Shown here: piece after piece, positions 23,838-30,968 of the stretch
Position numbering within the stretch: the stretch's first letter is position 1
Layout: each line of letters begins with the position of its first letter
Assembly (NCBI GenBank): GCA_002342685.1
Contig: DDQN01000052.1
Location: 1-35,449 of the forward strand
DNA: 35,449 bases
Direction: 5' to 3'
Source: Vibrio sp. UBA2441
Lineage (GTDB): Bacteria > Pseudomonadota > Gammaproteobacteria > Enterobacterales > Vibrionaceae
The notes under the pieces: generated by a model
The model's input: only the letters and a program-made list of their open reading frames with translations
Database searches by the model: none
Told to the model about the DNA's origin: nothing
Program-made: the position numbers and the translations under genes

Positions 23838-24184
23838 AGCTCTTCCTCAACTACTTTGGTTAATGTTTCAACTTGGTGAGCAACGCCAACCGCATCTTCA
23901 ATATCTATTTGAATCGCAATCCCTTGTCCGGGCTCTTCTTCAAACTCACCAACATTATTAATTTTCTCGAGTATTTGCCGGGATAAGTGCTCTTCCACAA
24001 CAAACAACAATACGTCCCTTTGAACTTCCAAGGTTAGGCCAAAAAAGGTGGTTTTCTGATTAAGCCCTTCACCACGAGCATTATTAATGACCGTGGCACC
24101 CGTTGCTCCTGCTGAGCGAGCGGCATCTAAGACCGCATCTGTCCTTGTATCTTCTACAAAGGCAATGATTAATTTAAAGCGCAT
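23834..24184 (-). CDS. PII-like signalling protein
   Basis: 117-residue small ferredoxin-like protein of the PII (GlnB) superfamily. FKLIIAFVEDTRTDAVLDAA is the first strand and helix, GATGATVINNARGEG the T-loop base, TLEVQRDVLLFVVEE the next strand, and HLSRQILEKINNVGEF the second helix. The T-loop is short and lacks the uridylylated tyrosine context of GlnB, so it is a PII-like, not a nitrogen PII, protein. The start at 24184 (MRFKL) is chosen because GAGGAG sits seven bases upstream; a GTG at 24190 would be too close. It overlaps the preceding DUF1538 gene by about 11 bases and the CBS gene by four. Likely an effector-binding regulator of the membrane pair. Confidence 0.85.
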   Translation of the reverse strand: MRFKLIIAFVEDTRTDAVLDAARSAGATGATVINNARGEGLNQKTTFFGLTLEVQRDVLLFVVEEHLSRQILEKINNVGEFEEEPGQGIAIQIDIEDAVGVAHQVETLTKVVEEEL

Positions 24185-24962
24185 TCTCACTCTCCTCTGA
24201 TCTTGAGTTTAACCATTGAGTTATTTGGGCATACGCCATAACTGAAATGATGGGAAATAAACTCGCAAAAGCGATCAACCCAAACCCATCAATCATAGGG
24301 TTGCGGTCAGGTACCGTCGATGCCAATCCAAGCCCTAGTGCGGTTACTAATGGAACCGTAACCGTAGAGGTTGTTACTCCACCAGAGTCATAAGCCAATG
24401 GAATAATCAATTTTGGTGCAAAATAGGTTTGAATAACCACCAATATATATCCAACAATAATGTAATAGTGAATGGGGTCACCAACGACAATTCGATAACT
24501 TCCCAAAGAGATCCCCACAGCTACACCGATAGCAACAGAGATTCTGAGCCCGTTGACACTAATACTGCCACCAGAAACTTGATTGGCTTTTATCGCCACA
24601 GCAATTAAAGAAGGTTCCGCAATCGTAGTACTAAACCCGATAGCAAAAGCAAAAATATAGACCCAATAATAATCAATCCAAGTGAGGGATTCTGTGATGT
24701 CATCTTTAAAGGAATAGAGAAAATCAGGAGCAGTAAGTTGTTCCGCCATAGTCTCTCCTAAAGGAAAAAGAGCAAGATCGAGACCAATTAGAAACAACGA
24801 AAGCCCTAAAATGACATAGAAAAAACCAAGAAGCACCGTGGACAAGTTCGCAATGGGTTTGCGTAAGATAGCTATCTGAAAGCCAAAAATAATGGAGGCG
24901 ATAGGAAGAACGTCCCTAACCGTAGTAACAAAAGTGTCTAAAAAGTGCGTTACCGTTATCAT
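24174..24962 (-). CDS. DUF1538 membrane protein, second of pair
   Basis: 262-residue polytopic membrane protein with about seven hydrophobic segments. It shares with its upstream neighbour the central motif FAIGFSTTIAEPSLIAVA and the C-terminal block AYDSGGVTTSTVTVPLVTAL, then DRNPMIDGFGLIAF. These repeated polar/glycine motifs look like re-entrant or ion-path elements. A DUF1538 pair from a halophilic Halomonas has been reported to work as a two-component Na+(K+)/H+ antiporter, so ion exchange is a reasonable guess. The start codon overlaps the first DUF1538 stop (ATGA), and the end overlaps the PII-like gene. The two probably form a heteromer. Confidence 0.88.
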   Translation of the reverse strand: MITVTHFLDTFVTTVRDVLPIASIIFGFQIAILRKPIANLSTVLLGFFYVILGLSLFLIGLDLALFPLGETMAEQLTAPDFLYSFKDDITESLTWIDYYWVYIFAFAIGFSTTIAEPSLIAVAIKANQVSGGSISVNGLRISVAIGVAVGISLGSYRIVVGDPIHYYIIVGYILVVIQTYFAPKLIIPLAYDSGGVTTSTVTVPLVTALGLGLASTVPDRNPMIDGFGLIAFASLFPIISVMAYAQITQWLNSRSEESENAL

Positions 24963-25693
24963 GCCAGCACCATTCCATAAACCATAACGAACATCATCGG
25001 CAGCAGAGACGCAAATGCAATCAAACCAAAGCCATCAAGCATCGGGTTTCGTCCTTTAATTGCAGAAGCCAAGCCCACTCCTAGTGCAGTAACCAGAGGA
25101 ACAGTAATCGTTGATGTCGTCACTCCCCCGGAATCATAAGCAATACCAATAATGGTCTCTGGAGCAAACCAAGTAAGCACCACAACCCCAACATAACCTC
25201 CAATAATCATGATGTGGATTGGCCAGCCCTTAATGATTCTGATAACCCCCAGAACAATGGCAATACCAACCGATAAAGCCACCGTAAATCGAAGTCCGTT
25301 CGCGTAATCAGACATTGCACTTTCAGTGGCTAAAATCATGCCTCCTTCTGCCGCTACTTTTGCTGCTTCAGCAGAAACTGCTGTTAATGCTGGTTCAGCG
25401 ATCGTTGTACCAAACCCCAGACAAAACGCAAAAAGTACTAACCAGAACAAGCTACCTTTACGGGCAAACGATCGAGCCATTGATTCCCCTATCGGAAATA
25501 AGCCCATCTCTAAACCAAAAATAAAAAAAGTTAAACCCAAGACAACTAAAAGCAAGCCAAAGAGAATAGGTAAGATATTCGGTAGAGGCTCTTGAAGCAC
25601 AACAAGTTGGAAAAAACCTATCACAAAAACTATAGGCAGAAGATCGCGCAAGCTGCCTAGCATTGCTTTAAATAAAGCAATTATCGCCTTCAT
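24959..25693 (-). CDS. DUF1538 membrane protein, first of pair
   Basis: 244-residue polytopic membrane protein, homologous to the next gene. Motifs: LLPIVFVIGFFQLVVLQ (first helix), LFPIGESMARSF, LGFGTTIAEPALTAVSAEAA, AYDSGGVTTSTITVPLVTAL and GRNPMLDGFGLIAFASLLPM. The start at 25693 (MKAIIALF) is supported by AGGAGG five bases upstream; a GTG at 25699 is less likely. It is the first gene of a four-gene overlapping operon (DUF1538-DUF1538-PII-like-CBS), divergent from yfcH with a 207-base gap. Role inferred as one subunit of a cation exchanger; the substrate is unknown. Confidence 0.88.
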   Translation of the reverse strand: MKAIIALFKAMLGSLRDLLPIVFVIGFFQLVVLQEPLPNILPILFGLLLVVLGLTFFIFGLEMGLFPIGESMARSFARKGSLFWLVLFAFCLGFGTTIAEPALTAVSAEAAKVAAEGGMILATESAMSDYANGLRFTVALSVGIAIVLGVIRIIKGWPIHIMIIGGYVGVVVLTWFAPETIIGIAYDSGGVTTSTITVPLVTALGVGLASAIKGRNPMLDGFGLIAFASLLPMMFVMVYGMVLA

Positions 25694-25900
25694 GCTCACC
25701 TCCTGTGCTCTTCATCCATTGTTATAACTATATGAAATGCGTCGACTGAAAACATAGATTTTTTACAAAAATGAGAGATTTAACCCTGTTTATTAACAAA
25801 GCGATTAAACTATTTATTCTTTATATCAATGGCTATACTGAAACTACTTTGGCAAACAGAAATCAGTGTCACTGAATTATAAATCTAACAAGGAGGTACT

Positions 25901-26815
25901 ATGCAGATTCTGCTCACGGGTGGAACAGGTTTTATCGGAACAGAGCTGATCAAGTACCTAACAACACACAAGATAGTGCTATTAACCCGTGATGCTGTAA
26001 AAGCCAGACAGAAGCTATATCACGCCGACTTAGGTAATATTACTTATATCGAAAACCTCAATACCTTCCATGATTTGAATGAAATTGACGCTATCATTAA
26101 TCTTGCTGGTGAACCCATTGCAGAGAAACGCTGGAGTAAAAAACAAAAAAAGAAAATATGCCAGAGTCGATGGGGAATTACAGAGAAGCTAGTTGAGCTT
26201 GTTCATGCGAGCACAAATCCCCCAGAAGTATTTATTAGTGGTTCGGCGGTTGGCTACTATGGCGATCAACAGGAACATCCTTTTGATGAGTCTCTTCACG
26301 TATATCATGAAGGGTTCGCTCATCATATCTGCTCTGCTTGGGAGTCTATCGCCCTTAAAGCAGAATCAGATCGAACTCGAATTTGTATCTTACGCACAGG
26401 CATTGTTTTAGGAACCCATGGTGGCGCGCTAAAAATGATGCTTTTACCTTTTAAATTTGGCTTAGGTTCTGTGCTAGGGCGTGGAGAGCAATTTATGCCG
26501 TGGATCCATATTCAAGATATGGTAAGAGGCATCGTTTACCTATTAGAAACACATTACGCCAAAGGTATCTTTAATTTCAATGCTCCTCACCCGGTAACAA
26601 ACGCTCACTTTAGTAAGACCCTTGCACGTACCTTAGCGAGGCCCCAGTTTATAACGACACCAAAATGTTTTTTTTCCGTGCTGATGGGAGAATCGAGCAG
26701 CCTACTATTTGATAGTATGAATGCTAAGCCAAAACACCTCACCGAACTTGGGTTCCATTTTAATTATTCACGGATAGAACCAGCCCTGCATAATTTGCTT
26801 CAGCATAATGAGTAA
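25901..26815 (+). CDS. yfcH: YfcH-type NAD(P)-dependent epimerase family protein
   Basis: 304-residue extended SDR of the TIGR01777/SDR39U1 group. N-terminal dinucleotide fold LLTGGTGFIGTELIKYL (Gly-rich loop at 7-13), then INLAGEPIAEKRWSKKQKKK, FISGSAVGYYGD (active-site Ser and Tyr region) and RTGIVLGTHGGALKMM. The C-terminal DUF1731 part is present (LMGESSSLLFDSMNAKPKHL). The substrate is unknown throughout the family. The ATG at 25901 follows a perfect AAGGAGG. A second SDR gene (ybbO) starts 33 bases downstream on the same strand. Confidence 0.93.
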   Translation: MQILLTGGTGFIGTELIKYLTTHKIVLLTRDAVKARQKLYHADLGNITYIENLNTFHDLNEIDAIINLAGEPIAEKRWSKKQKKKICQSRWGITEKLVELVHASTNPPEVFISGSAVGYYGDQQEHPFDESLHVYHEGFAHHICSAWESIALKAESDRTRICILRTGIVLGTHGGALKMMLLPFKFGLGSVLGRGEQFMPWIHIQDMVRGIVYLLETHYAKGIFNFNAPHPVTNAHFSKTLARTLARPQFITTPKCFFSVLMGESSSLLFDSMNAKPKHLTELGFHFNYSRIEPALHNLLQHNE

Positions 26816-26848
26816 TGCATTTTCAATACATTGAGTTGACAAAAAACT

Positions 26849-27679
26849 ATGACAAAAAAAACCATATTGATCACTGGCTGCTCCAGCGGCATTGGTTATA
26901 CCTGTGCACATGCGCTACACAAACAGAACTATCAGGTCATTACATCCTGTCGAAATAAAAAAGACGTAGAACGCCTTCAAAGCGAAGGGCTAACTTGTAT
27001 TGAACTCGATTTAACTGACAAAACCAGCATTTCCCTAGCCGTAGCGGAAACAATGCGACTCTGCCAAGGCAATTTATACGCCCTATTCAATAATGGTGCA
27101 TACGGCCAGACAGGTGCATTGGAGGACCTTCCTGTTGATGCTCTAAAAGAGCAATTTGAAACCAACGTATTTGGCTGGCACCAACTCGTTTGTGAAGTAC
27201 TTCCTTACATGCGAAAACAGGGCCAGGGTCGTATTATTCAAAATAGCTCTGTACTAGGCTTTGCTGCTATGAAATACAGGGGCGCCTACAATTCATCAAA
27301 ATTTGCACTTGAGGGGTGGACCGACACCTTACGACTAGAGCTTTATGACACCAATATAGAAGTCAGCCTGATAGAGCCCGGCCCAATTGAAACCCAGTTT
27401 AGGGCAAACGCGCTAAAAAAATTCAACCAGTGGATTAACGTTGAGAACAGTAATCATAAACATGAATATCAACGACAACTAGCTCGGCTAGAACAAAGCA
27501 GTTCTAATAATCAATTCGTTTTGCCACCAGAGTCGATTATCTCCCCCCTTATTCACGCTTTAGAATCCAAGCGGCCTAAGTTGAGATATCGGGTTACAGT
27601 GCCAACCAAAGTATTTGCCATTCTGCGTCGCCTTTTGCCAGCAAGATGGTTAGACCCCATTTTAAGAAAGGCCGCATAA
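26849..27679 (+). CDS. ybbO: Short-chain dehydrogenase YbbO
   Basis: 276-residue classical SDR. Cofactor loop TGCSSGIG (9-16), FNNGAYGQTG (NNAG equivalent, here NNGA), Ser in NSSVLGF, and catalytic YNSSK (Tyr and Lys). The C-terminal half, with basic RRLLPARW, matches E. coli YbbO, an NADP+-dependent aldehyde/retinal-type reductase in vitro. The order ybbO-cnoX here resembles the E. coli ybb cluster. It probably shares a transcript with yfcH (33-base gap, no terminator between). Confidence 0.93.
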   Translation: MTKKTILITGCSSGIGYTCAHALHKQNYQVITSCRNKKDVERLQSEGLTCIELDLTDKTSISLAVAETMRLCQGNLYALFNNGAYGQTGALEDLPVDALKEQFETNVFGWHQLVCEVLPYMRKQGQGRIIQNSSVLGFAAMKYRGAYNSSKFALEGWTDTLRLELYDTNIEVSLIEPGPIETQFRANALKKFNQWINVENSNHKHEYQRQLARLEQSSSNNQFVLPPESIISPLIHALESKRPKLRYRVTVPTKVFAILRRLLPARWLDPILRKAA

Positions 27680-27823
27680 ACCCGTATTGCCAGGCCAAAA
27701 TAAATAATTTCCGTTTTTATAATCGCTGTAATGAAACCGTAATACGCTGTATATACACTGCTTGCAATTAAAGCAGAACCCTGATTCTGATTATTGAACA
27801 TAAGGTTATATTCGGCGAATACA

Positions 27824-27889
27824 ATGACATTAAATCAACTAAACTGGATTGGTGTAGGTATTGCACTACTATTTTTATTGTCTTTGTAG
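27824..27889 (+). CDS. Possible 21-residue hydrophobic peptide
   Basis: ATG-initiated frame coding a short polar N-terminus (MTLNQLN) and one membrane-length hydrophobic segment (WIGVGIALLFLLSL), then a TAG stop and 21 bases later a strong terminator. This is the usual form of bacterial small membrane proteins. The ribosome site is weak (AAGGTT about 14 bases upstream, GGCGA closer). The rest of the 328-base gap between ybbO and cnoX shows no other gene. Speculative; it may be chance. Confidence 0.4.
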   Translation: MTLNQLNWIGVGIALLFLLSL

Positions 27890-27910
27890 TCCCCCTGCAT
27901 GACTTAACAA

Positions 27911-27938
27911 AAAACGCCCCTATCATGGGGCGTTTTTA
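27911..27938 (+). terminator. Terminator before cnoX
   Basis: Stem AAAACGCCCC / GGGGCGTTTT with a 6-base loop and T-run. It ends the yfcH-ybbO transcript and the possible small gene. Confidence 0.93.
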
Positions 27939-28007
27939 CTTTCAGCCTTGATTCTTCTTCATCGAACCCATATTTAAAAAGGAAATCGTATTAGTTAAGG
28001 ATTATGT

Positions 28008-28862
28008 ATGCAGTCTGAGCTTATTGTGGAACTCAACGAACAGAATTTCCGCCAAACTCTAGAGCAATCCGTAGAAAAACCCGTTCTTATTCATTTTTGG
28101 GCTCCGATGAACCCAGAAAGCGCCAATATTATTCCACAATTGCAGCAACTTGCTCAGCAATACAATGGTGCTTTTACCTTAGCACTGCTCAATTGTGAAC
28201 AAGAACAAATGATTGCAAGCCAGTTTGGTGTTCAGGCTTTACCTACCATTGCACTGTTCGTAAATGGCCAGCCCGTCGACGGATTGGGAGGGGTCCAAAG
28301 TATTGACGCCATCGTGGCCATGCTATCAAAACATCTACCCAGCCAAGAAGAAATGGCATTAAAAGGGGCGATGGAAAAAATCGAAGCCGGTGAACATAAA
28401 GATGCGCTAACTATTTTTCTTGCCCTACCAGAAGAGCTTAAAGCCCGAGGCGACATAAAGTTAGCAATAGCAAACTGCCTGCTGGAAACTCAACACTTTG
28501 ACGATGCCAAAACCCTGTTACAAAATATTCCTCTGGAGTATCAGGACAACTATTACAAGGGTTTGGTTGCAAAGTTAGAATTACACGAACAAGCTGCTGA
28601 CAGTCCTGAAATTCAGGCGTTAGAATCTCGCTTAAGGAATGACCCACAGGACATTGCAACAGCTTGTGAATTAGCGCTTCAATACCATCAGGTTAACCGT
28701 AGCGAAGAAGCTTTACAGTTATTATGGGTGTTTTTAAGTAAAGACCTGAACTCACAGGATGGTGAAGTCAAAAAGGCCTTTATGGATATTCTTTCGGCTC
28801 TTGGACAAGGCAATGCGGTCTCAAGTAAATACCGCCGACAATTGTACTCTTTGTTATATTGA
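28008..28862 (+). CDS. cnoX: Thioredoxin-TPR chaperone CnoX (YbbN)
   Basis: 284-residue protein with an N-terminal thioredoxin fold (about 1-110) and C-terminal TPR-like repeats, closely matching E. coli YbbN/CnoX, a chaperone/redox protein that works with GroEL and DnaK and guards substrates from oxidation. The usual CxxC place reads FWAPMNPESA, with no cysteine: position 38, Cys in E. coli, is Ser here. Cys63 (LLNCEQEQ), the second E. coli functional cysteine, is kept. Other family marks are FGVQALPTIALF, AADSPEIQALE and SKYRRQLYSLLY at the end. Monocistronic, between two hairpins. Confidence 0.95.
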   Translation: MQSELIVELNEQNFRQTLEQSVEKPVLIHFWAPMNPESANIIPQLQQLAQQYNGAFTLALLNCEQEQMIASQFGVQALPTIALFVNGQPVDGLGGVQSIDAIVAMLSKHLPSQEEMALKGAMEKIEAGEHKDALTIFLALPEELKARGDIKLAIANCLLETQHFDDAKTLLQNIPLEYQDNYYKGLVAKLELHEQAADSPEIQALESRLRNDPQDIATACELALQYHQVNRSEEALQLLWVFLSKDLNSQDGEVKKAFMDILSALGQGNAVSSKYRRQLYSLLY

Positions 28863-28878
28863 TCGAAAAACGGTCAGA

Positions 28879-28898
28879 AGGGGCTATCATAAGCCCCT
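28879..28898 (+). terminator. Possible terminator of cnoX
   Basis: Stem AGGGGCT / AGCCCCT about 17 bases after the stop; no clear T-run follows, so it is weak. Confidence 0.4.
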
Positions 28899-29008
28899 CG
28901 CTTCATGCCTATAATTCTCTACAGTTAATCTATACTCTTACTTCATTAAGAACAAAAAAATCATAATGTTGCCTGAGTATCGTTTCTAACACCGAACAAT
29001 TGGGCATG

Positions 29009-29029
29009 TACTCAAGTCACTTGAATATA
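29009..29029. repeat. Palindrome resembling joined ends of the 34261 element
   Basis: TACTCAAGTCACTTGAATATA looks like the left terminal sequence (TATACTCAAGT) joined directly to the right one (ACTTGAGTATA) of the inverted-repeat element at 34261-34397. It lies in the 236-base gap upstream of qmcA. Confidence 0.35.
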
Positions 29030-29098
29030 CGTATTAACCGATCAACAATGTTCATATTGTTCATTCCCATCATTCTAAATACTTAAATAGGATTCAAC

Positions 29099-30028
29099 AT
29101 GACTATTGATGTACTAATTACCATAGGCGTGCTTACCGTTGTTGTCATCGCGTTCATCGCGGCCGGAGTCAAAACAGTTCCACAGGGAAACAATTGGACT
29201 ATTGAGCGTTTTGGACGTTATACCCACACGCTAAACCCCGGACTTAATTTGATCATTCCTTTTATAGATAGCATTGGTTCCAAAATAAACATGATGGAGC
29301 GAGTACTCGATATTCCAGCTCAGGAGGTGATCAGTAAAGACAACGCCAACGTTACTATTGATGCTGTTTGCTTCGTTCAAGTTGTCGATGCAGCGAAAGC
29401 GGCCTATGAAGTCAATGATTTAGAACACGCTATAAGAAACCTAACGCTGACCAATATTCGAACTGTTTTAGGTTCAATGGAGCTGGACGAAATGTTAAGT
29501 CAGCGGGACATGATCAATGTGAAACTACTCTCCATCGTCGATGAAGCCACTAACCCTTGGGGGGTTAAAGTCACCCGCATAGAAATTAAAGATGTTCAGC
29601 CCCCCGCTGACCTCACCGCAGCAATGAATGCACAAATGAAAGCTGAGCGTAACAAACGTGCTGATGTACTAGAAGCCGAAGGTGTTCGTCAGGCAGAGAT
29701 ATTGAAAGCTGAGGGCCATAAGCAGTCCGAAATTTTAAGAGCTGAAGGTGAAAAACAAGCAGCAATATTACAAGCAGAGGCTCGCGAACGTGCTGCTGAA
29801 GCGGAAGCGAAAGCAACTGAAATGGTCTCTAATGCCATCGCTCAGGGTGATATGCAGGCCGTTAATTATTTTATAGCTCAAGGATATACCGAAGCACTTA
29901 AATCCATTGGTCAGGCTGAAAATGGCAAAATCATCATGCTACCTTTAGAAGCGACTGGATTAATGGGTTCTGTGGCGGGCATCGCGGAAATGTTTAAACA
30001 GGATTCAAACAATAAGGGCAACTCTTGA
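29099..30028 (+). CDS. qmcA: SPFH-domain membrane protein QmcA
   Basis: 309-residue stomatin/prohibitin-like (SPFH) protein with one N-terminal membrane helix (residues 4-23). The SPFH domain (about 24-190) contains ERFGRYTHTLNPGLN and DIPAQEVISKDNA. A coiled-coil region (about 190-250) is built of near-repeats of AEGxxQAEILK (AEGVRQAEIL, AEGHKQSEIL, AEGEKQAAIL). Family proteins organise large membrane assemblies and influence proteases such as FtsH. It is followed by ybbJ (NfeD type) with a TTGA overlap, the usual pairing of SPFH and NfeD genes. Confidence 0.95.
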   Translation: MTIDVLITIGVLTVVVIAFIAAGVKTVPQGNNWTIERFGRYTHTLNPGLNLIIPFIDSIGSKINMMERVLDIPAQEVISKDNANVTIDAVCFVQVVDAAKAAYEVNDLEHAIRNLTLTNIRTVLGSMELDEMLSQRDMINVKLLSIVDEATNPWGVKVTRIEIKDVQPPADLTAAMNAQMKAERNKRADVLEAEGVRQAEILKAEGHKQSEILRAEGEKQAAILQAEARERAAEAEAKATEMVSNAIAQGDMQAVNYFIAQGYTEALKSIGQAENGKIIMLPLEATGLMGSVAGIAEMFKQDSNNKGNS

Positions 30029-30477
30029 TAGAACTATTAGAGCAGGTCAATCATTGGCACTGGATCGCATTTGGTCTGTTATTACTCTTCGGTGAACTAT
30101 TGGGCACGGCAGGGTATTTTTTATGGCTGGGCATTTCTGCAGTCTTAGTAGGCATTATCTTGACCTTTTTACCAATAAGCTGGCAACTACAATGGACTTC
30201 ATTTGCCTGCTTTTCACTCGCATCTACCTGGGTATGGTGGCGGTATCAGTTTAAAAAAGACAAGGCATCAGATACCCATAGAGGCTTAAATCAGAAAGAA
30301 AAGCAACTTATAGGGCAAACAACCCGTCTGGAACAAGCCGTTCAACGGGGAAATTGTCGTATTAGGTTAGGTGACACGACATGGTCTGCACGATGTCATC
30401 AAGATATTTCTGAGGGCGCATTAGTTCAAATTACTGAAGTCGATGGCATTATCTTAACCATCGAGCCAGTAGAGTAA
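30025..30477 (+). CDS. ybbJ: NfeD-family membrane protein YbbJ
   Basis: 150-residue NfeD-type protein: two or three N-terminal hydrophobic segments (HWIAFGLLLLFGELLGTAGY, FLWLGISAVLVGIILTFL, then WTSFACFSLASTWVWW) and a C-terminal OB-fold (about 95-148, LIGQTTRLEQAVQRG ... LVQITEVDGIILTIEPV). It is the expected partner of QmcA in membrane-protein quality control. The start is a TTG at 30025 sharing bases with the qmcA stop, with AAGGG seven bases upstream; the E. coli protein starts at the same point. Confidence 0.92.
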   Translation: MIELLEQVNHWHWIAFGLLLLFGELLGTAGYFLWLGISAVLVGIILTFLPISWQLQWTSFACFSLASTWVWWRYQFKKDKASDTHRGLNQKEKQLIGQTTRLEQAVQRGNCRIRLGDTTWSARCHQDISEGALVQITEVDGIILTIEPVE

Positions 30478-30485
30478 AATAAACA

Positions 30486-30523
30486 AGCCGATATTCTCAC
30501 CTTATAGGGAGAGAGTATCGGCT
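30486..30523. terminator. Hairpin between ybbJ and cueR
   Basis: Stem AGCCGATATTCTC / GAGAGTATCGGCT (one mismatch) with a 12-base loop between convergent genes. T-runs are poor, but the position fits a shared terminator. Confidence 0.6.
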
Positions 30524-30574
30524 CATCAATACTATTAACGATATTGGTTGTTTATCTAACGCGCATTTAGGCCA

Positions 30575-30961
30575 TTACGAACTTAAATCGTCAATGATGG
30601 GACAGGCCGCTCCTGAATCTCCAGGGCACTCACTTACCCACTTTTCCAACTGGTCTTTAATCTCAGTCAGCTCACTAAGTTTAGCTTTCACTTCAACCAA
30701 CTTCTCTTCTGCCTTAGCTTTAACTTCTGCGCTGGTTCGGTTTGGACTTTTAGCCAGACTGACCAATGATTTACATTCATCCAATGTAAAGCCCACTCGT
30801 TTAGCCCTGGCTACGATAAGGAGCTCATCAATATGCCGTTGGCTATACAGTCTATAACCATTTTCAGAGCGATGAGGCGCAGATATCAGCCCTTTATCCT
30901 CATAAAGACGGATAGATTTTGCTGACAGCTGTGTGGTTTTGGATACTTCGCTAATATTCAT
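30575..30961 (-). CDS. cueR: Copper-responsive MerR-family regulator CueR
   Basis: 128-residue MerR-type activator. The DNA-binding winged helix (MNISEVSKTTQLSAKSIRLY) is followed by the long dimerisation helix and the metal loop ECPGDSGAACPI, with Cys112 and Cys120 at the same positions as in E. coli CueR, pointing to Cu+/Ag+ sensing. The start at 30961 (MNISEV) is used; a TTG two codons earlier is possible. It begins eight bases after the ligA stop on the same strand. No copper exporter gene (copA) is in the window, so its target lies elsewhere. Confidence 0.93.
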   Translation of the reverse strand: MNISEVSKTTQLSAKSIRLYEDKGLISAPHRSENGYRLYSQRHIDELLIVARAKRVGFTLDECKSLVSLAKSPNRTSAEVKAKAEEKLVEVKAKLSELTEIKDQLEKWVSECPGDSGAACPIIDDLSS

Positions 30962-30968
30962 TTTCAAA

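Noticed and set aside
24184..24190. GTG start of the PII-like gene at 24190
   Set aside because: The GAGGAG ribosome site is too close to this GTG; the ATG at 24184 has proper spacing.
27553..27801. 82-codon minus-strand frame at the end of ybbO
   Set aside because: Half of it is the complement of ybbO; composition and lack of a ribosome site suggest chance.
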